Source: Burkholderiales bacterium RIFCSPHIGHO2_12_FULL_61_11 (GTDB taxonomy: Bacteria; Pseudomonadota; Gammaproteobacteria; Burkholderiales; Burkholderiaceae_C). From it: DNA of 8,934 bases. The notes beneath the pieces are model-generated. The model saw only the letters and a program-made list of their open reading frames with translations. It was not told the origin of the DNA and did not search any database. A program made the position numbers and the translations under genes. Of this stretch, positions 1-6,570 are shown one piece after another (position 1 is the stretch's first letter; each line of letters opens with the position of its first letter). The stretch lies in assembly GCA_001770785.1 (NCBI GenBank), contig MERZ01000269.1, positions 1,253-10,186 on the forward strand, read 5' to 3'.

Positions 1-383
1 TTCAGATCCTTCCAGGACTTGTAAGACTTGTCCACCACCGGAAAGAACACCAGACGTGTTCCCTGGAACAGGATGCGCATCGGGGCTTTGCTCTTCTGGA
101 TCACCGCGTAAGGTGTTCCAACGCCCAGGTCGGCCTGCCCGTTGATGACCGCCTGAATGGCCAGCTCTTCTTTGGCCATGAAAGTGATCTCGTAATCAAC
201 GCCTTTTTCCTTCGCCCGCTCCAGCGCGATCACCATTGGCAGTGTTTCAGTGGACAGCGAGTCGCCTAACGCAATGCGGATTTTCTTTTGCTGTGCGTGG
301 GCAGTCCCCAGACACGCCATGAACGTGAACCCAATCAGCGTGGCAAGCAGCGCCCGACGGGACACCAATAAGGACTTAAGCAT
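1..383 (-). CDS. Periplasmic solute-binding protein of an ABC transporter, NMT1/SsuA-like (partial, C-terminus off window)
   Basis: The first 127 residues are present, read leftward from an ATG at 383-381; the rest lies beyond base 1. A clear AGGAG sits 7 nt before the ATG. Residues 1-32 look like a Sec signal peptide: a basic start (K3, R9, R10), a hydrophobic core, and an AHA-Q cleavage site near residue 31. The mature part begins KKIRIALGDSLSTETLP, followed by a strand-helix pattern and 'INGQADLGVGTPYAVIQ'. That is the usual layout of the nitrate/sulfonate/taurine (NMT1/SsuA-like) binding fold, in which the opening strand and the 'G.AD.g....' loop are diagnostic. Such proteins capture a small organic ligand in the periplasm for an ABC permease. 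The ligand cannot be told from this fragment, and transporter genes would be expected further left. A GntR regulator lies upstream on the same strand. A TRAP or tripartite-tricarboxylate binding protein is a less likely alternative. Confidence 0.68.
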   Translation of the reverse strand, partial: MLKSLLVSRRALLATLIGFTFMACLGTAHAQQKKIRIALGDSLSTETLPMVIALERAKEKGVDYEITFMAKEELAIQAVINGQADLGVGTPYAVIQKSKAPMRILFQGTRLVFFPVVDKSYKSWKDL

Positions 384-406
384 GATTTGTCTCCTGGTTT
401 AAAAAA

Positions 407-443
407 CGATTAAAAGCAGTCGATCTTTTTATTGTCGATTAAA
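407..443. repeat. CGAT direct repeats in the binding-protein leader
   Basis: CGATTAAA occurs at 407-414 and again at 436-443, with a CGATC at 421-425 between them, so the CGAT cores are spaced 14 and 15 bp apart. GTCGAT also recurs at 419-424 and 434-439. The array lies between the candidate operator and the Shine-Dalgarno sequence of the binding-protein gene, so it is either in the 5' leader or a binding array for a second regulator. The sequence is AT-rich, so chance is possible. Confidence 0.35.
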
Positions 444-444
444 T

Positions 445-455
445 TGGTATCACCA
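445..455. promoter_or_regulatory. Candidate FadR/PdhR-type GntR operator
   Basis: TGGT-ATC-ACCA is an exact 4-3-4 inverted repeat, preceded by AAAT so that the left half reads AAATTGGT. The TGGTNNNACCA core is the known operator core of FadR-subfamily regulators such as FadR, PdhR and LldR. The site lies 62 nt upstream of the binding-protein ATG. It directly abuts a possible minus-strand -10 hexamer TTTAAT (complement of 438-443), a position that would suit repression. No good -35 was found at standard spacing. The likely ligand is the FCD regulator encoded at 843-1556. The sequence match is direct; the pairing is inferred. Confidence 0.5.
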
Positions 456-773
456 TGCTAGGTTCTTTCTCGCTCAAGGGTCATGGGGTTTTCCCTGTGT
501 GGCGCCCCCGCGTCTGCGCTGCATCCACCTTACCGGCCTCCGTGACAGCACAGATCAAATCAGGAACACTGCGCGATTTCGCTCAGCGCCATAGCCGAGT
601 CGCTCTACATCATCACTGAATGCCTGACTTAGGAACCAGCCGATTTGATGATCAGGAGATCGCCACTTGGCGTCGGCTATTCGCGTACGCCGGCGCAGTG
701 GGCGGCACCGGGCAAAGCTTTCGAAATGGACATCGAATGCATTGGCATTCTTTGGCTTCGATCAGGTTCACCT

Positions 774-823
774 ATCGGGTGAGTGCGCTACGCACCCGAT
801 GGAAATCACCGTCATAGCGACGG
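774..823. other. Two adjacent inverted repeats downstream of the GntR gene
   Basis: ATCGGGTG (774-781) pairs with CACCCGAT (793-800) around an 11-nt loop, and an alternative inner stem GTGCG/CGCAC (783-787 with 791-795) competes with it. A second small hairpin is CCGTC (809-813) with GACGG (819-823). They begin 20 nt past the minus-strand stop codon of the regulator. Transcribed leftward they could help end or stabilise its mRNA, but no T-run follows, so this is not a standard intrinsic terminator. Confidence 0.35.
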
Positions 824-842
824 ATGCGCAGCAGCCCACGCA

Positions 843-1556
843 TCAAGTCGCTGTGTCTTTGGCCGCCTGGGTCAGAGCAATCGTCTTCCGGTAATGTGCT
901 TCCAGCAGTGTCACCGCATCTTCCTCACGGCCATCAATGCAGGCATTGAATATCGCAATATGCTCGGCCTCATCGCGTCTGGCATAGTTCCGCGACGCCG
1001 CCATTTGCCGAAAGCGGTAAGCTTCATCAGTCAGCGACGCACAAAACTGCCGCAACCAACGGGAGGCACAGTTCGCGAGCAATGCCTGATGAAACTGTGA
1101 GTGCAACTCCTCCCATGCCGGATTCAGAACATACTTGTCGGCAGCAAGCGAACGCGGCTCCTTCGATAGGCGATGCACCAGCAGGACCAGTTTGTCCTCC
1201 CATGCGGAAGTTCGACGATTGATCGAATCGCGCAGAGCCAAGCCCTCGACCTGACAGCGGGTCTGCAGGAGTATCGGTAGTTCCGCCCAGTCAAGGCTGG
1301 CCACGCGAAAGCCCCTCTGGTCGATACGCTCGACCAAGCCCTCCGAAGAAAGCCGACTGAGAGCCTCGCGAACCGAACTGGCCCCCATGGCGTAGCGGGT
1401 GCTCAGTGCCACCACAGCCAATCTTTCACCCGGCGAGAACACTCCGTGCAGCAAATCCTGCCGCAACAGGTTATGGAGAACTGAGGAACGAGACAGACCG
1501 TCTACCACCTCACCAGAGGTGGCAGATATTAAGCTTAATGCGGGTTTTCTGGCCAT
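843..1556 (-). CDS. GntR-family transcriptional regulator, FadR subfamily (FCD domain)
   Basis: A 237-residue DNA-binding regulator. Residues 24-87 form the winged helix-turn-helix: 'SPGERLAVVALSTRYAMGASSVREALSRL' contains the recognition helix with the hallmark VREAL, and 'EGLVERIDQRGFRV' is the wing. Residues 92-225 are the all-helical FCD effector domain. Metal-ligand positions are visible: H156 in 'SQFHQAL', H199 in 'EAEHIAIF' and H221 in 'EAHYRK', with the usual 22-residue spacing of the last two. The position normally held by Asp, four residues before the first His, is H152 here. Such regulators bind small acids or sugar acids and usually repress a nearby uptake or catabolic operon; the binding-protein gene downstream on the same strand is the likely target. 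I chose the ATG at 1556 because 'MARKPAL' is a natural start. An in-frame GTG at 1610 would add 18 residues, and neither has a strong Shine-Dalgarno sequence. Confidence 0.88.
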   Translation of the reverse strand: MARKPALSLISATSGEVVDGLSRSSVLHNLLRQDLLHGVFSPGERLAVVALSTRYAMGASSVREALSRLSSEGLVERIDQRGFRVASLDWAELPILLQTRCQVEGLALRDSINRRTSAWEDKLVLLVHRLSKEPRSLAADKYVLNPAWEELHSQFHQALLANCASRWLRQFCASLTDEAYRFRQMAASRNYARRDEAEHIAIFNACIDGREEDAVTLLEAHYRKTIALTQAAKDTAT

Positions 1557-1669
1557 GTTATTTTCAATCGATCGACGGATTCTAGGCCAATGTTCCAGAA
1601 CGTTAGCCACGCAGGCAGGGTGCGGGGTCTCGGTGGTCCAAAGGGTGTCGCATGACCTCGCCTCCCTCT

Positions 1670-1784
1670 ACGAACGACCGCTTTCCTGGAATTTTACCGA
1701 CCGGAATGGGCACTTTTCTGGCAGCCACGAACGACCGCTGACCGGCACGTTAAAGTGTGAAATTGAGCTTCCAGAACGCAGCCA
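1670..1784. repeat. Degenerate 57-bp intergenic repeat, two units plus a trace of a third
   Basis: ACGAACGACCGCT occurs at 1670-1682 and again, identically, at 1727-1739. GCAGCCA occurs at 1721-1727 and 1778-1784, also 57 bp apart. The ends of the two units match well while the middles have diverged strongly. The 'CGAACGACCGCTTTC' word resembles a dispersed intergenic repeat I recall from other Burkholderiales and related bacteria; that link is from memory and unverified. Confidence 0.5.
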
Positions 1785-1928
1785 TTGGCCAGTACCGGCT
1801 TCGCTGCAATGCTGTCAGCCAAGGAATCTGCATCGACCGACTGCAAAGGGCCCTGAAGTTGTCAAGGTACGCTTTTATGGCTCATAGCAATTTGACAAGT
1901 CTTTGCAGGGCTTTGTCCGTAGACAACA

Positions 1929-1963
1929 AAAAACCCCAATGGAATCAACGCATTGGGGTTTTT
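1929..1963. terminator. Bidirectional intrinsic terminator (serves icd)
   Basis: AAAAACCCCAATG (1929-1941) pairs perfectly with CATTGGGGTTTTT (1951-1963) around a 9-nt loop. With A and T runs outside the GC core it can act in both directions. It lies 34 nt past the icd stop codon on the minus strand, where the transcript ends in GGGGUUUUUUGUUGUCU. Confidence 0.9.
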
Positions 1964-1996
1964 GTCTTTAGCCTTAGATAACGGCTTTGTACGCCA

Positions 1997-3250
1997 TTAC
2001 ATATTTTCGATCATGACCTGGCCGAAACCGGAACAGCTGACCTGGGTCGCGCCTTCCATAAGCCGGGCGAAGTCATAGGTGACTTTCTTGGATGCAATTG
2101 ACTTTTCCATGGAGCTGATGATCAGGTCAGCGGCTTCAAACCAGCCCATGTGGCGCAGCATCATTTCCGCGGACAGAATCAGGGAACCAGGGTTCACGTA
2201 ATCCTTGCCTGCGTATTTCGGTGCCGTGCCGTGCGTCGCCTCGAAATTGGCGATGGTGTCGCTCATATTGGCGCCCGGGGCAATGCCGATACCACCCACC
2301 TGGGCGGCCAGCGCGTCGGAGATGAAGTCGCCGTTCAGGTTCATCGTGGCGATCACGCTGTATTCTGCCGGGCGAAGCAGAATTTGCTGCAGGAAAGCGT
2401 CAGCAATATAGTCCTTGATGACGATGTCCTTGCCTGTTTTGGGGTTCTTGAACTTGCACCATGGGCCACCATCGATCGGCTCGGCGCCGAATTCCTTTTG
2501 CGCCAGGGCATAAGCCCAGTCGCGAAAACCGCCTTCGGTGAACTTCATGATGTTGCCCTTGTGCACGATGGTCACGCTGGGTTTGTCATTGACAATCGCG
2601 TACTGGATCGCCTTGCGCATCAGGCGCTCCGTGCCTTCGCTGGAGATAGGCTTGATGCCCATGCTGGAGGTATTGGGGAAACGGATTTTATTGACACCCA
2701 GCTCGTCCTGCAGGAACTTGATGAGCTTTTTGGCCTTGTCACTGCCCGCTTCGAACTCGATACCGACGTAGATGTCTTCCGAGTTCTCGCGGAAGATCAC
2801 CATGTTGGTCTTCTCGGGCTCTTTCACAGGGGAAGGAACACCCGTAAAGTACTGGATAGGCCGCAGGCAGACGTACAGGTCAAGCTGCTGGCGCAGCGCC
2901 ACATTCAGACTGCGGATACCGCCACCCACCGGCGTCGTCAGCGGGCCCTTGATGGACACCACATAGTCGCGCACTGCGTCCAGGGTTTCTTGAGGCAACC
3001 AGACGTCGGGGCCATACATCTTGGTGGATTTTTCACCCGCATAAACTTCCATCCAGTGGATCTTTTTCTTGCCACCATAGGCTTTGGCAACAGCGGCATC
3101 CACGACTTTGATCATGACCGGCGTGATGTCGAGGCCGGTGCCGTCGCCTTCAATGAACGGAATGATGGGCTGGTCAGGCACATTCAGTGAATTGTCGGCA
3201 TTGACAGTGATTTTTTGGCCTTGGGCGGGCACCTTAATGTGCTGGTACAT
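1997..3250 (-). CDS. icd: Isocitrate dehydrogenase, NADP-dependent
   Basis: Cytoplasmic TCA-cycle enzyme oxidising and decarboxylating isocitrate to 2-oxoglutarate with NADP+ as acceptor. It has 417 residues, against 416 in E. coli, and keeps the same numbering plus one. Substrate ligands are S114, N116, R120, R130 and R154, the catalytic pair is Y161 and K231, and the metal aspartates are D284, D308 and D312. NADP+ rather than NAD+ use is shown by K345 and Y346 in '[11 protein letters not shown]' and by Y392 and R396 in 'TYDFARL'. S114 corresponds to the serine that AceK phosphorylates in enterobacteria. The start at 3250 gives '[15 protein letters not shown]', the usual N-terminus, with GGAGA about 9 nt upstream; a 14-residue GTG extension to 3292 is possible but atypical. 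It appears to be monocistronic, divergent from the Ala/Lys-rich gene and ended by the hairpin at 1929-1963. Nothing is missing or broken. Confidence 0.97.
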   Translation of the reverse strand: MYQHIKVPAQGQKITVNADNSLNVPDQPIIPFIEGDGTGLDITPVMIKVVDAAVAKAYGGKKKIHWMEVYAGEKSTKMYGPDVWLPQETLDAVRDYVVSIKGPLTTPVGGGIRSLNVALRQQLDLYVCLRPIQYFTGVPSPVKEPEKTNMVIFRENSEDIYVGIEFEAGSDKAKKLIKFLQDELGVNKIRFPNTSSMGIKPISSEGTERLMRKAIQYAIVNDKPSVTIVHKGNIMKFTEGGFRDWAYALAQKEFGAEPIDGGPWCKFKNPKTGKDIVIKDYIADAFLQQILLRPAEYSVIATMNLNGDFISDALAAQVGGIGIAPGANMSDTIANFEATHGTAPKYAGKDYVNPGSLILSAEMMLRHMGWFEAADLIISSMEKSIASKKVTYDFARLMEGATQVSCSGFGQVMIENM

Positions 3251-3383
3251 GTGCAAAAGTCTCCAGTGAGCGCTGAGGACGTCGGTATACACGCCACATT
3301 CAGCAGGTTAGATGATCCTCCCAAATTCTAGTCTCAAAATTTTTTTGAAAGAATTTTCCAGCATCTGTCAACGGTTTACGAAC

Positions 3384-3429
3384 GGCCCTCGTTACGGTGG
3401 GGCCTCCGAAAAGTTCGGGGTATTTTTTC
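3384..3429 (+). promoter_or_regulatory. Leader hairpins upstream of the Ala/Lys-rich gene, attenuator-like
   Basis: Two stems lie in the probable 5' leader. GGCCC (3384-3388) pairs with GGGCC (3400-3404). CCGAA (3406-3410) pairs with TTCGG (3414-3418) around AAG, extendable to seven pairs with a U-G wobble. The second stem is followed by GGTATTTTTT, ending 27 nt before the ATG. A hairpin then T-run in a leader looks like an attenuator or a weak upstream terminator. No leader peptide or known riboswitch motif was recognised. Confidence 0.35.
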
Positions 3430-3455
3430 CAATTACATCCTTAAGGAAATTCCAA

Positions 3456-3761
3456 ATGAACAAGATCCTCGCTACTCTGATCGCTGGCCTCTTCGCTATG
3501 GGTGCTTTCGCACAAACGCCTGCTACCCCAGCCAAGCCGGCCGTGCCCGCTGTAGCCGCAACGCCTGCAACGCCTGCCGTTTCCGCAACGCCTGCAACGC
3601 CCGCTGTTGCCGCAACGCCAGCCATGACCAAGGCAGAAAAAGCTGCTGCCGCCAAAAAAGCCAAGGCTGAAAAAGCTGCTGCCGCCAAGGCAGCTAAAGC
3701 AGAAAAAGCTGCTGCTGCCAAGAAAGCCAAAGAAGAAAAAGCTGCTGCCGCCAAGAAGTAA
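3456..3761 (+). CDS. Small exported Ala/Lys-rich repeat protein
   Basis: A 101-residue protein with ATG at 3456 and AAGGAA 7 nt upstream. Residues 1-19 are a textbook signal peptide (MNKILATLIAGLFAMGAFA) with cleavage before Q20, so the product should leave the cytoplasm. Residues 20-57 are Pro/Thr/Ala-rich with a 9-residue repeat AVAATPATP / AVSATPATP / AVAATPA. Residues 59-101 are four copies of an 11-residue unit, KAEKAAAAKKA, the last one shortened; this segment is strongly basic and should be helical. The tail resembles both histone H1-like Ala/Lys proteins and the helical TolA linker, but there is no TolA C-terminal domain and the signal peptide argues against a nucleoid role. I recall similar short proteins in Comamonadaceae annotated as hypothetical. 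Its function is unknown. It stands alone between a leader hairpin and a strong terminator. Confidence 0.85.
   Translation: MNKILATLIAGLFAMGAFAQTPATPAKPAVPAVAATPATPAVSATPATPAVAATPAMTKAEKAAAAKKAKAEKAAAAKAAKAEKAAAAKKAKEEKAAAAKK
3549..3758 (+). repeat. In-gene tandem repeats: 27-bp and 33-bp units
   Basis: 3549-3623 encodes the 9-residue Ala/Thr/Pro units (27 bp). 3630-3758 encodes four 11-residue Lys/Ala units (33 bp) sharing the DNA core GAAAAAGCTGCTGCCGCCAA; the third copy has a synonymous change and the copies differ at Lys and Ala wobble positions. The near identity at DNA level suggests recent duplication, and copy number may vary between strains. Confidence 0.8.
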
Positions 3762-3784
3762 TTCCCGGTGACTTCGGTCAAAAT

Positions 3785-3809
3785 GCCCGCCCTGCGCGGG
3801 CTTTTTTTT
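3785..3809 (+). terminator. Intrinsic terminator of the Ala/Lys-rich gene
   Basis: GCCCGC (3785-3790) pairs with GCGGGC (3796-3801) around a 5-nt loop, followed by eight T. It begins 23 nt after the stop codon and separates this gene from the DUF192 gene. Confidence 0.92.
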
Positions 3810-3854
3810 GCGTGTCGTTTATGCTGCCAGTTCTACTAATTCTTTGGTGACTCC

Positions 3855-4349
3855 ATGTTTCTTAAATCCGGCGCTGTCTCCCTCGGCAAGTCCTGCCAAG
3901 GTCTGCTTTTTGGGCTGACCGTCGCTGCCCTGCTCTCTCCGTTGTGGACTTCGGCCCAGGAAATCCCCCAAACGAAATTGCAGCGCATCAAGCTGTCCGC
4001 CGGCATGCACCTGATTGATGCGCAGGTCGCATTGACGCCCGAGCAGCGCCAGATTGGCTTGATGTTTCGCAAAAACATGCCGCAGCACGAAGGAATGATC
4101 TTTGTGTTTGAGCAAGCGAGTGAGCAATGCTTCTGGATGAAAAACACCCTGCTGCCCTTGACGGCGGCCTTCGTTGCCGATGACGGCACCATCGTCGATA
4201 CGGCCGACATGCAGCCGCAAACCACGGATTCCCATTGCTCGGCCCAACCGGTTCGTTATGTTCTGGAAATGAACCAGGGCTGGTTTGCAAAAAAAGGTAT
4301 CAAGGCCGGCAGCAAGCTGGGCGGCCCGCTCTTTGAGGTCAGGCGCTGA
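3855..4349 (+). CDS. Exported DUF192 family protein
   Basis: A 164-residue protein. Residues 1-34 are a long signal sequence with a hydrophobic core (GLLFGLTVAALL) and a probable cleavage site TSA-Q near 34, so it is likely periplasmic. Residues about 45-162 are a DUF192 domain: 'RQIGLMFRKNMPQHEGMIFVF' then 'CFWMKNTLLPLTAAFV', 'DGTIVDTADMQP' and 'PVRYVLEMNQGWFAKKGIKAG' follow the family pattern in order. C92 and C128 could form a disulfide in the periplasm. The family's biochemical role is not established to my knowledge. The gene stands alone, convergent with sodB across a shared terminator. The Shine-Dalgarno sequence before the ATG is weak (TTGGTGA), but the signal peptide supports this start. 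Confidence 0.9.
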   Translation: MFLKSGAVSLGKSCQGLLFGLTVAALLSPLWTSAQEIPQTKLQRIKLSAGMHLIDAQVALTPEQRQIGLMFRKNMPQHEGMIFVFEQASEQCFWMKNTLLPLTAAFVADDGTIVDTADMQPQTTDSHCSAQPVRYVLEMNQGWFAKKGIKAGSKLGGPLFEVRR

Positions 4350-4362
4350 ATTTTTACCGAAG

Positions 4363-4392
4363 AAAAAGCCGACGTCCAGTCGGCTTTTTTTT
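4363..4392. terminator. Bidirectional terminator shared by the DUF192 gene and sodB
   Basis: AAAAAGCCGAC (4363-4373) pairs perfectly with GTCGGCTTTTT (4379-4389) around a 5-nt loop, with a run of eight T at 4385-4392. It is 14 nt past the DUF192 stop and 36 nt past the sodB stop on the other strand. A and T tracts on both sides let it serve both convergent genes. Confidence 0.93.
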
Positions 4393-4427
4393 GGACAGCT
4401 CCGCTCTGGAGCCTGATGATCCCGGGA

Positions 4428-5009
4428 TTATGCGAAGTTGGCTTCGGCAAATTGCCAGTTCACCAGGTTGGACAGGAAAGTCTCAACATATTTCTGGCGC
4501 AGGTTGCGGTAGTCAATGTAGTAGGCGTGTTCCCACACATCCACCGTCAGCAGCGCCCTGTCGGCGGTGGTGAGGGGGGTTCCGGCATTCCCAGTGTTGA
4601 CAATATCGACCGTGCCGTCGGCTTTTTTGACCAGCCATGTCCAGCCCGAGCCGAAATTACCGACAGCGGATTTGACAAAAGCTTCCTTGAACGCCGCGTA
4701 GGAGCCAAACTTCGCGGTGATGGCTGCTGCCAGCGCACCACTGGGTTCGCCGCCGCCTGCCGGTTTCATGCAATTCCAGAAAAAGCTGTGGTTCCAGATT
4801 TGCGCCGCGTTGTTGAACAGGCCCCCGCTGGATTTCTTGACGATTTCTTCGAGCGTCATGGATTCGAACTCGGTTCCTTTTTGCAGGTTGTTGAGGTTCA
4901 CCACATAGGCATTGTGGTGCTTGCCATGGTGGTATTCAAGAGTTTCCTGGCTGTAGTGCGGAGCCAGTGCATCGATTGCGTAAGGGAGTGGGGGGAGCTT
5001 GTGTTCCAT
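4428..5009 (-). CDS. sodB: Superoxide dismutase, iron type
   Basis: Converts superoxide to oxygen and hydrogen peroxide in the cytoplasm. It has 193 residues, normal for SodB. The four metal ligands fall exactly at E. coli positions: H27 (EYHHGKHH), H74 ([10 protein letters not shown]), D157 and H161 ([14 protein letters not shown]). The active-site Gln in 'NNAAQIWNH' (Q70) is the one that marks the iron form; manganese enzymes carry it elsewhere. The start is the ATG at 5009 ('[10 protein letters not shown]'), with AGGA shortly upstream; a longer frame to 5057 adds 16 unlikely residues. The gene follows xseA on the same strand after 56 nt, so readthrough from xseA is likely, although a separate promoter inside or just after xseA is possible. 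I saw no Fur site. It ends at the shared terminator. Confidence 0.96.
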   Translation of the reverse strand: MEHKLPPLPYAIDALAPHYSQETLEYHHGKHHNAYVVNLNNLQKGTEFESMTLEEIVKKSSGGLFNNAAQIWNHSFFWNCMKPAGGGEPSGALAAAITAKFGSYAAFKEAFVKSAVGNFGSGWTWLVKKADGTVDIVNTGNAGTPLTTADRALLTVDVWEHAYYIDYRNLRQKYVETFLSNLVNWQFAEANFA

Positions 5010-5065
5010 GATTTTCCTAGTGGTGGTTGATGATCTGTCCAAAAACTTGCACGCCATTGTAAAAA

Positions 5066-6376
5066 CTAAATGAGCCGCGGTGCTGTCACCGTCAGATCGA
5101 CCTCGCCGTCGGCAAGGGTAGCGCGCAACGGCTGGCCGACATGGGTCGCTTTCACACGAGTAACGGGCTGGCCCTGCAGATCAGCCAGCCAAGCGTAACC
5201 GCGCTGCAAAACCAGCTTGGGGTCCAGCAGTTCAAGACGCAATTGCGAGCGTTCGAGCTGTTGTCGGCTGCACTGCAGACTATCCGCCATTGCTCTGGGG
5301 AAATCAATGCTCAAAGACTGCATCCTGAGCCGTTCATGATGCAAGCTTGACTGCATCGCATGCCGAAGGCTTTGCGCGAGCCCATCCAGACATGCCTGCT
5401 GCCGGGTCACCAGGTGCGAGGGCCGACTGACGCGGGAAGCCGCCCAGTCCAGACGCTGGCTGTGCGACTGCATTTGCCGGTCCACCGCATTTTGCAGGCG
5501 CGACAAGCTCAGGCCCAGTGCCACCAGCCAAGCGCTTTGCGGCTGCGCGCAAAGCTCAGCCGCTGCGGTGGGTGTGGGTGCACGCACATCAGCACAAAAA
5601 TCAGCGATGGTGAAATCCGTTTCATGCCCCACCCCGCTGACCAAGGGAACGGGCGAGGCCACGATGGTGCGCGCCAGTTGCTCGTCGTTAAAGGCCCATA
5701 AGTCTTCCATGGCCCCGCCACCACGGACCAGCAGCAACACATCCACTTCTTCCCGGCGGTAGGCCCTGAGCAAGGCCTCGCGCAATTCACTGGCGGCCTG
5801 GCCGCCCTGCACGCTGGCGGGGTAGACCACAACAGGTATGTGCGGAGCGCGGCGCTGCAGGGCACTCACGACATCATGCAGGGCCGCAGCACCCAACGAG
5901 GTCACCACGCCTATAGCGCGCGGCAGCAGGGGAAGCAGTCGTTTACGGTCCGACTGGAAAAGGCCTTCGCCTTCGAGCTTGGCCTTGAGTGCCAGAAACT
6001 GCTCAAACAAATTGCCCTGCCCGGCCTGTCGCATGGACTCGACGATCAGTTGCAATTCACCGCGCGGTTCATACACGCCCAAGCGGCCGCGCAACTCGAC
6101 CAGTTGTCCATCACGGGGAGAAAAATCCAGCAGGGTGGCCGCGCGGCGAAACATGGCGCAGCGAACCTGGCCTTGATCATCCTTGAGGGAGAAATAACAG
6201 TGTCCGCTGGCGGCTCGCGAGAATCCCGCAATTTCACCCTGAACGGCCACCGGATTGAAACGGGCCTCCAGACTGTCCGCGATGGCGCGCAGCAGGGAAC
6301 CCACAGGCCAGACATGACCGCCCATTTCGCGCGCCGGGCTCGGCGGTTTCTCATGACGGACCGATGCATCAAACAT
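5066..6376 (-). CDS. xseA: Exodeoxyribonuclease VII large subunit
   Basis: Catalytic subunit of the single-strand-specific exonuclease VII, which trims DNA ends in repair and works with several small XseB subunits; xseB is not in this window. It has 436 residues against 456 in E. coli. Residues about 21-115 are the N-terminal OB-fold ('[11 protein letters not shown]', '[22 protein letters not shown]', '[19 protein letters not shown]'). The catalytic core runs from about 125 to 320 with D168, R218, H251 and D254 in 'ALHDVV', '[17 protein letters not shown]' and 'GVGHETDF'; all four are offset by exactly 13 from E. coli D155, R205, H238 and D241. A Gln/Arg-rich coiled-coil stretch (about 285-380) and the closing '[14 protein letters not shown]' motif follow. 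The ATG at 6376 has AGGGGA about 8 nt upstream. It is divergent from exbB and probably leads a two-gene transcript with sodB. Confidence 0.95.
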   Translation of the reverse strand: MFDASVRHEKPPSPAREMGGHVWPVGSLLRAIADSLEARFNPVAVQGEIAGFSRAASGHCYFSLKDDQGQVRCAMFRRAATLLDFSPRDGQLVELRGRLGVYEPRGELQLIVESMRQAGQGNLFEQFLALKAKLEGEGLFQSDRKRLLPLLPRAIGVVTSLGAAALHDVVSALQRRAPHIPVVVYPASVQGGQAASELREALLRAYRREEVDVLLLVRGGGAMEDLWAFNDEQLARTIVASPVPLVSGVGHETDFTIADFCADVRAPTPTAAAELCAQPQSAWLVALGLSLSRLQNAVDRQMQSHSQRLDWAASRVSRPSHLVTRQQACLDGLAQSLRHAMQSSLHHERLRMQSLSIDFPRAMADSLQCSRQQLERSQLRLELLDPKLVLQRGYAWLADLQGQPVTRVKATHVGQPLRATLADGEVDLTVTAPRLI

Positions 6377-6570
6377 GGCATCTTCCCCTGATCATGCGGA
6401 GGAAATAGTCCACAGAGCGCCATCTGGCATGGCCGCACAGTGCAGTTTCTTGCGGATATCCTGATGAACTGGTGTATCTCATTGATTTTAAATAACTTTA
6501 TCTTGCTTAATTTTTAATCATTTTGTTACATGCACGATTTGGCGCGGCTTCCCGGACCTCTTGCCATGAC

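Larger units (their letters stand above)
384..842. other. 459-bp gene-free region between regulator and binding-protein genes
   Basis: No reading frame here resembles a protein I know; those of 60-100 codons on the plus strand lack coding character and run into the regulator gene antisense. The left 100 bp are AT-rich and hold the probable promoter and operator of the binding-protein gene. The right end holds two small hairpins downstream of the regulator stop. The middle (about 480-770) shows nothing I can name. It may be decayed sequence or a long untranslated leader. Confidence 0.6.
1557..1996. other. Gene-free region between icd and the GntR gene
   Basis: This 440-bp stretch lies downstream of icd and upstream of the regulator on the minus strand. 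It contains a TCGATCGA palindrome (1568-1575) just upstream of the regulator ATG, a degenerate 57-bp repeat (1670-1784) and the icd terminator (1929-1963). Plus-strand open frames cross it but have no recognisable protein character. The regulator's promoter should be in the left part, but I cannot pick out convincing -35 and -10 boxes. Confidence 0.55.

Noticed and set aside
620..894. Short plus-strand frames (65 and 75 codons) in the 384-842 region
   Set aside because: They overlap each other in different frames, lack ribosome-binding sites and recognisable similarity, and one runs into the regulator gene.
1670..1784. CRISPR array or insertion-sequence ends
   Set aside because: The repeats are two direct units with matching ends but no regular unique spacers, no terminal inverted repeats and no transposase remnant.
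1399..1887. 162-codon plus-strand frame over the start of the GntR gene and the repeat region
   Set aside because: It begins antisense to the regulator and continues through intergenic repeats and non-coding DNA; no protein character.
2150..3190. 346-codon plus-strand open frame opposite icd
   Set aside because: It lies wholly antisense to a well-conserved icd and its His/Asp/Arg-rich composition is that of a mirror frame. No family is recognisable.
3250..3292. GTG-initiated N-terminal extension of icd
   Set aside because: The extra 14 residues do not resemble the family N-terminus, and the ATG at 3250 has a good ribosome-binding site.
3456..3761. Histone H1-like nucleoid protein
   Set aside because: The tail composition fits, but a clear signal peptide with an AFA-Q cleavage site points to export.
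3392..3781. 129-codon Ala-rich minus-strand frame opposite the repeat gene
   Set aside because: It is the complement of the Lys/Ala repeats, whereas the plus frame has a good ribosome-binding site, signal peptide and terminator.
5840..6391. 183-codon plus-strand open frame opposite xseA
   Set aside because: Antisense to a complete xseA with all catalytic residues; no recognisable domain.
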